Assembly: GCA_008711295.1 (NCBI GenBank)
Contig: VUYV01000101.1
Location: 2,276,651-2,340,650, forward strand
DNA length: 64,000 nucleotides
Direction: 5' to 3'
Source of the DNA: Anarhynchus alexandrinus
Taxonomy: Eukaryota > Chordata > Aves > Charadriiformes > Charadriidae
Below, piece after piece: positions 1-14,400 of this stretch (the stretch's first letter is position 1; every line of letters starts with the position of its first letter). The notes beneath the pieces are model-generated. The model was not told where the DNA came from. It was given only the letters and a program-made list of their open reading frames with translations, and made no database searches. A program made the translations under genes and the position numbers.

Positions 1-3000
1 AGAATATCTGCAACATCCTCTAATTTCTGAGATATTTTCACCCTGTTCAAACTTAATGAGAAGTTTTGATACTACTTGTGTATTAAGTTGTAAGGAGGGT
101 TAGCCCACACTAAATTTCTAAGGGGCTTGTATATGGAAATGATGTTTGCACACATGAATGAAGTTAAGGGTATATTAAATGCTGAAATTCACAGAGCTAA
201 TGGACACCTTTTGTAAAAAAAAAATGTAGGTCAACAGGGTGTTGAGTTAGCGAGCTTGCTAGATTGGGGATTACCCAGCTGCTGTTCTAGACTGCTTTTC
301 ACACCTTCAGCATAAAAGTCCATTGATGTTCTGTGGATTCGTATTGACTGGTTGTCCTCCAGCATGCTGTTTTAAAGGCTGGCGGACTGCTACGGTTGAG
401 TCCTTTTCCAATTCTTGCTTCCTGGGGTTAAAAACATCATGTGCTGTTTGCATTACAGCACTCGCAGGTGTGTAGAGTGCCCTGTGCACCTGCCCAGGGC
501 TGGGGAACTGGTCGTTGCTGGTGTCTCCTGAGCTCTGAAGCAAAGGGTCAGGAAGCTGATCATCACAACAAGGATGCATTTGAAGTCAGTGCTAAAAAGA
601 CGCAGTTACAGATGAAGGTAAGGGAGTCTCTACCGGCTTAAAAGAAAACTAGAGATTGCACTTTACTTCCTTTTATCACAGAGAACGGAGTATGACCTTA
701 CTCAGAAGTAACATCAATTTGCGTTTTATTGTGCATAACACCAGATGAACAGAGCCACTAAGGACTTCAGTAGTAACCAGGGCATCAGTGAGGAATACCA
801 CTCTTTTCAACAAAAGAAACCCAAGAACTCTCAAAAGAAAACATCTACACCTGGTCCAAACCATTTAGATATCCTAAATTAAATTTTATCACACAGAACT
901 CATATCAAGTGTTTTCATAAGTGTCTACTAAATATCACCACAGTGTTTGAACATTACCTAGTGGCTATTTTGCTCGCTGCATCCATGATCAAATGGCTTG
1001 GTAAGAGGAATCTTCCTTCTTTCCCACCTGACATCTGCCACAATTCCCTTTCTTGCTTCACATGCTTCTAATCATGATGTTTTGCTGCTGTTCTTGAAAT
1101 ATTCACATATTTCTTCCTCCCCTCCTTTTCACTTCCAGATGTTGTTTCTTTCAATGGCCTGATGCGGGAAATTTTCCTTGTGCCTCACATCTGAGGGGCA
1201 GCCTTGCGCTACCTGTCATCTCTCTTTTCACATGTCAGATTTAAAAAATAAAACCACACATTAAATCCTGTGATGAGCAAGTAGAGCTTAAAACTAATTT
1301 GTCCAATGCACTGCTAGGAGATAGAGCTTTCACATTATCAGATACAGTTTATAATACAGTCTGAACTGTATTTTGAAGGATTTTCATCACTTCTTATGAA
1401 AAGAGAGATTTTACAGTGTTCTACCCAGACATTTCTTCCTGGCATCAAAAATAGCATTCAAACAGTAAATAAACTGATTAGGATACACATGAAAATGCAT
1501 TCAGGTAGGAAGGCAGCAGTAATGTGAACAAGAGGATGCTCTGAACCCCTAAGGCTCCAAATAATTATTATAAGACTCCATTTCTTTCACAGCAGACTTT
1601 CTGCAGGAGACACAAAATAGATTTTAAGGTACAGTGAGTGCTTTATTTTGGATCAATGGGACCAGACAAAGCTGCTTTGTTATTTTGTTTAAGTTTTTCC
1701 TTTAATCCTTCAGCTGCTCATGGGAGTGGACCCTTCTGGTGAATAATATTAATTCACCTCCTGTCGAGCTTTCCTTTGGTTTCCTAAGTGGATACTTCCT
1801 CTGGTTTTTGGTCACAGGGATCAGTGACACGTCAGCCAAAGGAAAGGCAGCCATTAAATTCATGTGCAATTGTTAACATTTTTCCTCTCAACTGTCCTGT
1901 TTCTAACTCAGCCTTTGTTTTTCCTAAAAATCACAACACGAGATGCAAAGTAGAACCCTATTCCTAAAACCCTGGACAATTCACTTACTTTCCTTACTCA
2001 GCCACTCTCTTAGCTTCTTTAAGATGTGGCACACAATGACTCTGCAGCAGTGCTCTCTGGAGAAGAAAGCCCAACTGTGCCGTTCGTGCAGATTATCAGT
2101 TCTGGGAGAAGACTTACATTTACACCAACCAGAATTCATCTGAAATACTTTTTTCTGTGCTAAAAATAGGCAAACCCCAGCTATTACTTGTTACTTTTCC
2201 CTTCTTTACTTGAGCCTCAAGGATAGAAATTTGATCAACTCCCTGATGCCTGGAAAATCTGAGGGGAAACAAAAGGCGAAAGCTGTATATGTGGAGAATA
2301 TCTCTCTTGTGGTCAAATGAGTGAAGACAGGTTGACAATAAAGGAGATTTTCCAGTTCTGAAAAGGATTAAAGTCTGAGCAGAGACAACTTACCTTAGCA
2401 AACCCCCTCTTCTGGAACGACACAGCACCTGAGATGTTCCCATGTTTCACTTCCCAAAAAGCTTTCTACTGTAGAGCAGTAGCTCTCATACCAAGAAGTC
2501 TTAGCCACACCTCCTCTCCCCTGCTGACTGTTATGTTAAAAGAGGATATCTCATTAGCTGTGCCATAACATTTGGAAGACACCTTCTGCCTAATCCTCAG
2601 CAGCTGAACCTATGTTGTGGGGGAGGTATACTCTGCACCAGACCCCTTCTCCCATCAAGCCAAGTAGAAGACCTACAGAAGCATCCTGGCATGCACCTGA
2701 GTTTCCTTCCAAAGAAATTGGGAGCCATGAAGGTATGATCTGTAGCCAGATCTCGTCTTGTTGTGCAATTATAATATGGCCAGCGTGAACTGCTAGGGAC
2801 CAGACAGCAAAGGGCACCATGGATTGTAACAACCTTCAGTGCACTCACATTAGGTGAGGTTTTCTCACTTATTTTGATTTTGTGCTGTGTTTAACACAGC
2901 ATCTGTCATAACATAAGGCAGAGATTGCTCTGAAGCCTCTAGTTCCAGACATGAGTGGAGCACTGAATAAATACATGCTCCTAAACCCATGCTCTGCCAT

Positions 3001-6000
3001 GATGTTTACGCAGTTCTTTAGTACAATCCAGTTGGCTAGCAAATAGCCTCATCAGCCAGCACAGAAGAGCTCTGGAAGGTTGCAGAATGTAAGCGCCATT
3101 AGTATTCACCGTCATTCTGGAATTAACTCACCCAGGATATTATTTCATCTGGGATGTAATAATTCATTCTGAGTTAATTTGTGTGATCAGTCTAAGCTCA
3201 ATTGAAAAAAGATGCCCCTTTCCATTTTTGATATCCTAGACTGGCACAGGGAATATAGTTCCATAAATGGTGTGAATCAGATCAGTAACTACTTTTAGCC
3301 TATACCAAGCGTACCTTTTCATGTCTTCATCAGGAATGTTGCAGTAATCTCTCTGCCAAGAACAAACTTGTTATCTTTTTGCCAGCAGCAAAGGAGGTGT
3401 GTCCATTGCCAACTAAAAGCCATTTTCCCAGATGGTTAGGAAAGCTCTCATACCAATACTGGTAACACAGCAGATGGGTGATATCCATGGATAACTCCAG
3501 ACTTAGAGCTGCTGTCATGCTAAAATGCAACTACCTCTCATGGTTAGCCAAGACTGCATAACTTCCTTCACTCAGGGCTTCTTTTATGTACCTAGAAATG
3601 GTGTTACATCAAGAGCAGCTGAAGCTCCTCTGCAGGTAGCTAATACTTTTCCTCCTCCATTTCATGGTTACCCTCCTTCTGCTGCAGTGAACAAATGCTG
3701 CAAGGTCTGGTCCTGGTCTGGGGCTGGACTTCCATGCTGACGAGGTGTTACATACTTCTCCCCAAACCATCTCTTGCTCACAGTGATCAGGAATACAGTG
3801 CATTGTATTTCTGTTAGTTAAGAAGCATCATTTTCAAACTTCTACCAATCACTGCGGACTAAAAAGATGTTTCAATAGGACTTCATGCAAAGCACTAGCA
3901 GTTAGACTGCCGAGATTACTGTTTTTCTTGGTTGTGAGAGGCTTCTGATATTTATCTAGCAAAACGCTGTGGTGCAAAACCACATAGCCTGTAAAATGCA
4001 GTTCCCGATACAACAGGTCTGAGATACCCATTCGCAGTGCTGATGGCTTACCACTATGAAAGCAATGATTTGGACTGAAGTCTGGTCATTTGGGCAAGTT
4101 TGTTCCAGAACATTTGATATGTTAGTCTTCGAATCACACGTTGTTGTGAGGCCACCTGAGGCTAAGGCTTGTAGCTCAACCGATTTGGGAATGAGTCTTG
4201 TTTTTTTCCACATCATGTTTCTCCAGCTTCTCAACAGGTGATACAAAGCAGGTAGAAGAACCTGCATGCTTGTGTTCATGAATGTGTCTGAGTGCACAAA
4301 AATGTCTTTTGAATTGCTTACTGTAAAAAGAACTCATAAAAAGAACCATGAGGATTTACTCATTACGTATGAAAAGCTGTAATAATAAACTAACAGATTT
4401 AGGAATAAGAATGTTGTTTTAGATAATTTTGTGTAGAATAAATGTTTCATTCTCTGTGTCAGCAGCACATACAGTGTACTGCTGTCACTTATTTCCTTTG
4501 TCATAGCACGTTAACCAGTATTCTACAATAAGCAAAACAACCCTGTATCCAAAAAGCTTTTTCACTTTCCAGATTTACCGTGAAATGCTGAAATTCAGCT
4601 GCTTAGGAAGCATGTCTTAGAAATATCCACCAATTTCCACATTTCTTGTAGTATGCTAAATTTTGGCTCCTTTTTCTTTCCCTTCGTCATCTTCTCTGTG
4701 GTAACAGAAGCACTGCTCTTTATGTTTCATTGCCAGTCATATTTATGACTAGACAAAAGCACATGATCACAATTAAAAAAAACAAAACAAAACAAAGAGC
4801 ACTACAAATATGATCGTATGTACAAGAATAAAACCAAGGAGTCTTTGAGAAATTTAAAACTGCGGCAGCTTTAAAGAGAGACAATATCTCAGGAGAGTAC
4901 AAAAAGCTGGTCTGGCTTCTAGAGAGCCCTGACAGTCCAGTGACTCCAGCAAGCCGTTCTGAGTCAGTGCAAGGTATTAGTATTGACACTACTAAAAATA
5001 AATAAAGAATGAAAAGCATGACTGTGAATCACTGTTTTGAGTGAAGCAATCTAGGTTTAGCAAGTCTCGCTGGCATGCCTGTAAACCCAGCTGATTTTGT
5101 AACGGCTGGGACAACACTATCTACATTGTGATTTGACAAATTATATTCATAAAATGCATAGCAATGCATTCAATGCATGAGTCTGTGGTTTTTTTTTTTT
5201 TCTGTTGGCTTAATATTTATTATTTCATTTAACCTTTCAAGTAACATGTTCCACAATCCAGATGTAGCTTACCTTGGAAGTGTTATCTCATCTTTTATCT
5301 TATGTTTCCTTAGCTGTTGTTCTCTTTCCTAGGACTCTGACATCTGTTAAAACTAAGATGAGAGAACAAGGTGCCTGTGGGCTCAATGGAGAGCATGCCA
5401 AAAGGGTGAAGTTCCTTTCCCCACAGCTAGGCTTCACTCAAACTAAAAAAAAAACCAACACCACTATAAAGCTGCCGTTACCAATTTTAATGATGCAGAT
5501 AAAGAGATGGTCTATTAAAAACAAGGCATTCATTTGTTGAGAGAAACCTTGAGCTGCAAAATGTGAAAAGCCCTGGAAATAAAAATCTAACAAAATAAAG
5601 ACAAAGAACTTGTCTCACATTGTGACAGAATAGGAAAGGTCAGGCTTAAATTCAAAGACAAGGAAAAGGACAAGCCTCAGAGGTAAAGGAGAGAGGAAAA
5701 CAAGACAAGCTTAAAGACGGGGAAATAACAACAAAGAGCAAGCAACTAGAAAGCTCAACAAACCCTGGACAGAGTAATCCCCTATTAGGCTCGAGATGTG
5801 GATAATTACTCCTTTCATCAAAATGATAGGCTCATTAGATGCTGTGTGCTGTGACGAAAGCCACCAACCACCAGAATAAGCGAGTGGTTGGGTTCTATAA
5901 TCCTTCTTGAAACTCTGATGCGTCCTGCATTTAAAGTTAGGGAGGAAGACGTGGCTGTGACTCTGAAGGGGTGTCTCTGAATCTGGAAGAGATGAGATCT

Positions 6001-9000
6001 CGCTCTTCAGGGCTAATAATCATAGCTGCTGGACCGACCGCTTCTCTGGGGCCATGTTGGTTTGTGCGTGCCACATTCCTGCTTGTTCTGCAGTACGGCT
6101 TCCTCTGTTTTAAATGTCTGATGTGCCTGTATTAGTGACCACAGAGATGTGTGTAAATTGCTGCGATTGCCTTCTGCTGTTACTTCTGCTGCTGTATTTA
6201 CTGCTGTGTCAGCAGTATCATGGTACTGTTGAGTGTAAATTTACAGTAATCCAAATGCCTGACAATAAGTTGGGTATGGCTATTTGGAAATTGGGAGAAA
6301 TAAGGATGTCAAGTCTTTGTAAGCAGCAAATATCCATATCTTATTTTTTTTCCTCAAAAATAGCAATAATGCCAAGTAAGTCCCATATGCTGCAGCAGGA
6401 CTGGTTTTGCTTATTTGTTTGCATCATTTTTGTAATGCAGTGGCAATATTTCTGTCAATCCTAATGATAGTTAGAAAGGAACGGTTACTGATGCTATGCT
6501 TAAGCTAGATGTGCCTGTTTATCAGGACAAATGGCAAAGGCAATGGACCTCCCACATCGTGTGCACTGAGGGAAAGCCATAACTTCTGCTCTTCAGTTTG
6601 TGTCTGAGGAAATCAAATGAAGTCAGGCTTTAGAAACAAAGCTTGTTGCACAATTATCCATCCTCATGCTTAATTATAACACTTGCAGTTGGACTTGTTT
6701 TATGCTTCACCTGTATAACTACCCAAATCACTTGCTATAGGTTTTCCTCTTCTCTAGTAATTTTCTTTTCAACAGCAATAGTTGGTGCAGGTCTGACGTA
6801 TCTGTAAATCAGAGTTGTCTACTGACAGAGCAGAGGGAAATGACCTGAGAGATTTTCAAATCTGTTTTAGAGATATTTGACTACAGAATAGTATTTCAGC
6901 CTGCACGTCTGACCTGCTCTACAGAGCTTAATCTACTAACAAAAGGGATTAATTAACTTGCACAAGCCAAAATGTCTTCCCACACACTACTTCAGGTAGT
7001 ATATTGTTTAAGTGGGAGAATGTTCTTCAATTTGCCTGAACACAAAGCTGGGTATAGGCATGTTTTTGAAACTCTTGTTCAGATAAGAGAGCAGTCTGGA
7101 AGCTGGCTAGACATTTTGCTTATCTTGTTCTTTGGTATATTTAATGAAAATAAATCTATTTGCAAAGCAAATAGCAAGTGTTTGCTTTTCCATTTAATAG
7201 GATTTTCTTTCCTTACTGTTTCTGATCCAAGGGGCAGCAAAGGTGAGGGAGGGTTTTGTGGTGATTTTATTTTTAATATGACTTTTTGCCTCACTATTGT
7301 AAAAATGAAATCATCAAATCACCATGTGTTATACCACAGCCCCTGGCAGCCGCACCCCAGTGGCAAAGCTCCTGTTCCCTGTGGCAGTGAAAGCCCTCAC
7401 GTCTTGCCATCTGCCATAATCCTAAACCCTGAGCTGTGTGGCTGGGCACCTTACATGATGCATGGGAAGAGGTGGCTCAGTCTGAAGGGCAGCTGCCTAA
7501 ATTGCTCAGGGAAGAAATACAAAGGAAAGGGGTTAACAAAACCAAGAACTGACCTTTGCACAAAGGCCCCTAGTATTGGGGTGGCAGATACAAAATCTTT
7601 CCATTAGGCATTCACAGTGAAGTTAGTCAGTGCTCTGCTTCTCCACCTCATTTTTGAGAACATGAGGGTGCTCAAGGTCGGGGGTAGAATAACCAACAAT
7701 GTAGTCTTTGGTCACTGACCTGGAGCAGGAGGAGATTTGAGCTCTGTTCACATAGTTTTCCTAATCTTTTTAGCTCCCTGAAGCTCTTTGACATGCTGTT
7801 GCTGTTTGCTCATAGTAAGTAGCCAGATCTCAAAGCGTAGGTCATATTGTCTTGTGATTGTAAATGACAGCCACATTTATGTAATTCAACTATTCCACCA
7901 ACAACCTCTTGTCCATCCTCATAAGTGATCTAAATTCTTACCTTTGTTTCCCAGGATTTTCCTGAACTCTGGTCAAGTTTGCCCGGCCTGTCATTAGCTT
8001 TAGATGATAAGGAAATACTTTTTCATAAGTTCAGCTACTCAAAGCAGATTTGCAATAGGCGAAGGCGATCTTTTTGCTACCTTATTTCTGTTGATGAACC
8101 CATGCAAACTTTGAAAGCTAACAGCAGTTTCTTCTTTGTTAGTGTTACCCTCACATACAAGTCTTTGGAGAATGACTTGGAAACTTGAGACCTTTCTGCT
8201 CAGAAAACTTCCCATCTTGGATTTTGGAAGCAGATCATGTGCTTTGATATTCACATGCCTCGCAGAAGGGAGAGCAATAATGATGAGAATATTTCCCAGG
8301 AGGTTGATTGATGGAGACATCAGTGACCAGCTGAGCTCAACAGAGGTCTCTGTGTGCTCCCAAGAGACACAACTATAGCTCACATTAGGAATCAGCTGTC
8401 CTGTAAGTGTGCTTCCCTGCATGATGCAGTGTATGATTCAGATTGAAACAAGAGGTGTTTGAAAATTAAGTTAAAGCTCAAGAAATACATCACAAATTGG
8501 CATATACAAAACATTCAGCTCATTCAGAGGAAGAGAGAGCTGTCTTAGGCAAATGTCCAAAGCTCATGCAATCAAGTATTCTGAAGTGTCTCTCAATCTT
8601 TTGTTCTAGAGCTGCCTTACAGGCAGTTGTCCAGGTGGATTCAAGACCCACCAGATATGAGCTGGTTTTGAGTCTGAAACTCTGCAGCCATGTAGCTTGT
8701 CATGGTGTGTTTTGGTTAATAATCTTGGCATTGAGTTCAGACAGAGTGTGCTCTCATTGCCTGCAAAAGTCTGTGTAGATGTACTGAAAATATGACAGAA
8801 AGCCACAATAGGACTGTATATGGGTTTACATCTTTGCAGTGAGCATTTAACTCTGCTTTTATTCAAAGTAGGAATCTTTAAGAGAGGGGAAGGAAGGCAC
8901 AGACTCCACAGTATATGAATATCCCAATGACAAGAGTACTTTGTGAGTAGGGTTATGAATCTAATTATCCCATATTCCAGTTTGGTACTTTACCTAGGGC

Positions 9001-10806
9001 AATATACGTGTGTGTTGTGCTTTTCATTGTCTTTTATGCTGGACCTTCGACAAACTCTGAAATTGTTCATGGGTCTACAAGTTTAGAAATGGGAAAGTAA
9101 GATTATTCTCTTCCTTAGTTTCTGTTATAATACATGAAGTTTATTCCTAATATGGGAGTAACATAAAGCAAATGACGTCATAATCAGAATTCAAAGGCTG
9201 TTTTTTCATTATTTAAGATTTTTTGGGGTCTTCCTTCTTAGAATCTGTGTTAACTTAGGGCTCAGAATGACTCTTGAACCCAAACTCCATATCCTGATCA
9301 TCTGTCTTGCATCTATCTTGACTTTTGAACTTCTGCTCATACCTGAATTAAGTCTGTTGGCAGCTCCATCTCTCACGCAGGCAAGGAGACTGGCTCCAAT
9401 TCTAGTGATGCTCTGAAGGCATTTGAGATGGACCTGGTGTTTTTGAAGGGAGAGAGGAGGAGGTGGGATAGGATTCACTATAATAAATAGGTATCCCCTT
9501 TTCCCCCTCTCTACTGTTCATTACTGAGGATGTTGAACTCTTACCTCTTTAACCTTGTGTCTCATAACTCAATTATACTCTTATTGTGCTGTCTAGAGGC
9601 CTCCAGAAAGCCCTCTGGTGTTCTGTGATCCATAATAATTACGAAGGCAGTGGTAAAGAAATAGACCAACAGGTTCAACAGGCCAAACTACTTTGCAGCG
9701 TTCCTTTCACAGGCTATAGTTTTTATTTGTCAAATGTCTGTCTGTCAAATTCCTGTTGGTGTGAAAGATCGAAAGGTTCAGGGCAGAAGTTGCAGGGGTT
9801 TGATTATTTGTTTGCCCAGAGAGCCTTGTAAGAGAGCAACACATTAACGGGGGAAAAAAAAAAAAGGACGAAATTTGCTATCTTATAGAAAAGAGAGAAG
9901 CAATGAAAAGAACTGCTCACCACCAGAAGCAAAGGAGCAGGAGAACACAACAAAGAAAAAATCATATTTGCTATTCTCATTTAAAGGTGAGAGAAACATC
10001 AAAAGAGCAGCTGACTGGAAAGATAGCCACAATCATCCTCAGCAAACTTACAAGAGCACTTGAAAAAGAGGTATTTTAAAAATCCTCCTCCATCATCTCT
10101 TTTTCCTTTTTTTATTAACTAAACAAGTGAACCGGAATTATCTTCAGCCACTTTCATTATTTTGTTATGAGTTCTGTAAATGTTTTAATACAGAAGAGAT
10201 AAACAAATAATAGATTTTATGTAAATACTGGTTGCTAATGATGCTATCAAGAGACTGGAAAGCAGGAAATGGGAGGAGTTGATAAACAGGAGAGGTTAAT
10301 TGAAAGTGCTGTGCAAAGCTGATTTCAGACATGGCTCCTGGATGAGGAGACTGTTGTGTTCCTGCAGTTCCTCCAGGCAATGAATATATCTGAATATTTG
10401 ATTAAAGGCTAGTGTACTGCAATAAGAGGTGAGGAATAATGCACCTAAGACATGGTGAGGAAATGTACCAAAGACAATGAAATTCATGGCCAAGGAAAAT
10501 ATACCCACAGACCTAAGCCGCTCTTTTTATGTCAACCAGGTGATGTTAAGAACTGTCAGATACAGGTGTACCTTGTCTTGTTCTTCCTCCATAGGAGCTC
10601 CTTTAAGCCCTACCCTCCCACTGCATTTTATCATTTCCTGCATATTTTTCTTCCTTTGCATGAATGTGGCTTGACAACCATGTTGATATTCTCTGAGGCC
10701 CCAAATTAGAATAAGCCTAGAGCAGAACACCATCTGACTAGAGCATAAGATACTGGGAAATCTTACCAAGGCACGCTTGTTTGGACACACAAACTGTCTA
10801 AATAGA
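1..10806. other. Gene-free intronic stretch, nothing recognised
   Basis: AT-rich sequence without an identifiable transposon or exon. Visible features are an A-rich, strand-asymmetric block around 5560-5770, short CTG-rich text near 6170-6210, poly-T at about 5189-5201 and an unusually long but unrecognised open frame at 6972-7607 (discussed under findings). Confidence 0.6.
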
Positions 10807-11402
10807 TGTCATGGTTTAACCCCAGCCAGCAACTAAGCACCACACAGCCTCTCGCTCCCCAGCGGGATGGGGGGAAGAGAATTAGAAGGTTAGAAGTGAG
10901 GAAACTCGTGGGTTGAGGTAAGAACAGTTTAATAATGGAAATAAAATATAATTATAATAAGAATGGCAACAAATTGCAATGAAAAGAAAAATAACAAGGA
11001 GAGAGAAATAAAACCCAAGAAAGACAAGTGACACAAATGAAAACAATTGCTTACCACCAACTGATGGATGCCCAGCCAGTCCCAAAACAGCAGCCCCCCC
11101 AGCCAATCTTCCCCCTAGTTTATTGCTGAGCATGATGTCATATGGTATGGAATATCCCTTTGGTCAGTTGGGGTCAGCTGTCCCAGCTGTGTCCCCTCCC
11201 AACTTCTTGTGCACCCCCAGACTATACGCTGGCGGAGTGGTATGAAGAGCAGAAAAGGCCTTGACTCTGTGTAAACACTGCTCAGCAATAACTCAAACAT
11301 CCCGGTATTATCAACACTGTTTTCAGCACAAATCCAAAACATAGCCTCATACTAGCTACTATGAAAAGAATTAACTCTATCCCAGTGAAAACCAGCACAA
11401 CA
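10807..11402 (-). mobile_element. Solo LTR of an endogenous retrovirus-like element, minus orientation, degraded
   Basis: Sequence opening tgtcatggtttaacccc and closing ...accagcacaaca is the reverse complement of the same LTR family seen at 21889-22470. Matching landmarks appear in order: the terminal tggtttaacccc block, a run around gaagtgaggaaa, the gatgtcatatggtatgg block, the cccaacttcttgtgcacccc block and the tatcccagtgaaa end. Relative to the other copy the TATA motif has decayed (caataaac on the element strand). No internal retroviral genes or primer-binding site adjoin it, so it is a solo LTR. I see no convincing target-site duplication. Confidence 0.85.
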
Positions 11403-14400
11403 GAGCAATGGAACTGTGGAGTTAGAGAATATTTCAGAGATTAGGGACATGCTGTATAAATCCTGAAGTAATAATTGGGAATTCTTATAAGTGTTATACT
11501 TCATCGGCAATAAATGCACAAAATGACCCAGAACTACTTAGTTGCATACTATGAAATGGGACTTTCCTATCTACCAAAAACAAGGCTTTTATAAATATTA
11601 ATATAGAGGCCAAAATGTGAGAAATGAGGAAGCTGAAAGGCATTGAACGGGTTCCTGTTCCTAGACAGATATTTCTATATTGGTATAGAGATGCTGACAG
11701 AAACGTAGCTTCTACAGAGCAAATGGATTGTCTGGCAGTTGAAATAGCAAGATATTTTTTCTGCTTTATTAAATTACTAATGTGTAAAGAAGACAAGACA
11801 TTAAGACAGCTCGAACTGAAACTACTCCAGTGTTATTGGTTACCCTGGTGGGACTGGTTATTTTCTCATATAAGTTGTCAGTAACACATGTTGTTCTGGC
11901 ATGAATGAATGGAAAGAACAGTCAGCTCTGAAGAGTATGGAGTTAAAATAAAAGGTATTAAGAGAGTGAGAAATTCCAGTGCAAATCCTTAGTGAATAAG
12001 ATAGGTGAGGTAGATTACGTATTTATATATACATTGAATAAAATATTTTCTAAATAACCGCCATGACTGAACTAATTAGAAATAACTCAACTGAATCTGA
12101 GTAAATTCATAACAGAATTAGGTAAGTAGAAACGTACTAATACCATCAAAACCCAGCCCATGTTGAAGAAAGTTGCAGCTGAATTTCTAGAAGAAATTGT
12201 GCTGTTATCAGACAGAGAAAGGTGATAAAAACAGTGGCTGTGCCTGGGTGATTTTTTTTCAGTTGCTCTTCACTGTCAGGTCTTTGCAAGTAGAGCCAGC
12301 GCTGCTCAGCACGTTCTGTTAGTCCAAGATGTCTTGAAAAATGGTCTAAGGAAAGTCTCTGTACCATTGTCTGTATCAAAGGTAGTATTATTTTTTCCAC
12401 CATTATTATTGGCTGTACACACGCGCTGTGTTTCTAAGTAAGGAAAGATGGACAGAACGACTTTGTAGCAGAGAAGTTGGTGGTATCTGGTTTTGGTGCA
12501 CTGTAAATGTGATTTGTGTTCACACATATAGCACTTCTGAAATTAGATGGTCAAACAGCATTAATGTCATTTTTTTCTGCTTTACATCTGTTTTCCAGGA
12601 ATTAATTCAACTCCCAGAGCAGAATCTGCTAATGCACATGAACCCTGTTCCCAAGAAAAGCTAAACTTATTTGCATCAGCAAGCTGCTGGGGTTTTTTTA
12701 TCCAAACCAGTGCACAGTTGGGTCCTGCTATTCGGCAGGATGAAGATGACTGGTGTTTTCAGCTAACCTGTTTGACTTTCCTCTGAAACAGGCTAGAAAT
12801 GTTCTTGCAGTTGGTTACAGAAGAGAAGCGGTGTGAGGCACTGTTCCCTACTGAACCTCAAGTATCTCACCTCAAGTTTCTTGTGTTGCATGTTAGCATT
12901 CTTGCTCACCACTGGGTAGCCAGTACTTGTACTTCCCTGCAATAACTATGATCCTTCCTCACCACGGTGTCCCAGCAGGTCCCAGTCTCTGACCTGGGAT
13001 GGGAAGCAGCCCCGGCTTGGAGCATTGTCAGTAGCTGACTACGGTGTCATGAGACTGTCACCCAAGAGCCTTCTACACCTAAAGCCACCCAACCACAGAG
13101 GGTCCCCTCCAAGCCCAGCTTTTATTTGTATGCTAATATGGCTTTTGAGGCTATGTGAACAGTGACACTTAGTGGCAACTGCCAGAACTATACCTTCAGG
13201 AGTGGAGTCTCTCATACAAGAAGTAAATTGTGAAGTTGTAACATATCTAGTTGGCTAACATATCTAATTAATCAGAAAATTCAACAATAGCCATTCAGCT
13301 TGGTGTCCCAGTGGATTCATTTAGGTGCCAGCTAAACTCTGTCACAAATGGGAAAAAAATGAAGGAAAAGAGAACACTAACTTCTGAGTCTGAGTAACAT
13401 TAATTAATATATGTGATGGTATTTGCATGTGTAAATGTTGTTCTATCTATACTGCACATTAAAATTATTTGAAAAAATCATCAAGTCCTGGTACAGAGAC
13501 CAGGTTCAATTACTTCTAAATCCTTTCCAGTTCTGTCTGCCTTTTTCAGTTCTCCTGCCCTTTTTCACCCTTTATAGGTAGTGCTTTTATTGGCTACTTT
13601 ATCTCTAGATAAGACAATAGTTGGACAAGTGTATTTGACTAACTTGCACTTATGGAAATGGAAGGATGGACTTTCTACATGCCATCTTCCATTATTCCTC
13701 TGAAGACTTGTATTTTTGCTTTCCCCCTTTCTTCTTTATTTTTCCCAGTGACTCTTGCTCAGTGGTGTTGTTTTTCTGCATGTCTTACAGCAGTACCACT
13801 GCTGAACAATTGCTTTCCTTTTGTAAGAAAACTGTGAGCTTATATTGATGTCAGCGATGTATCTCAAAAGAGAGGTGCAGCCAATTACCAGTGGTTGTGA
13901 TTCCTCCTTGCCTAAATGGAAATATCCTCATTGTTGAGCACGTCAGCTACAGAAAGTGGGGCATTGCTTTGGACATTCCATTGCACGCAAGACAATGTGA
14001 TCTGTGCTGTCATGTGCACTACAGAGTATTGTGTCTCGCTACATTGCTGCATAGCTACATAGCCTGCGGGGTATCATGATGGGAAGAACAAGATGACTGA
14101 GGATAAGATTGAGACCTTCCATTGGGCAGGCAGTGTTGCTAGCTGCCTGTATTAGTTACTATTTTCGGTCTCTGCCATGGGTGAGACAGGGTGAAAAACA
14201 AGCCATAGAGGGTCTGGATACTGGGGATTATTTAAAAAACAGCAAGATTAGATTTGATTGTCTCACGCAATCGCTTGCACCCCCCTCGGCGCTGTATTCA
14301 AAAAGTCTCAGCTTCCCTCCCCAGCAGGGAGACTGCTGCTGGTCTGGGAAGGTGGGACAGAAAGTTGTGTCAGTTTGTGCTGTGCAGCTCCTCAGCTGTC

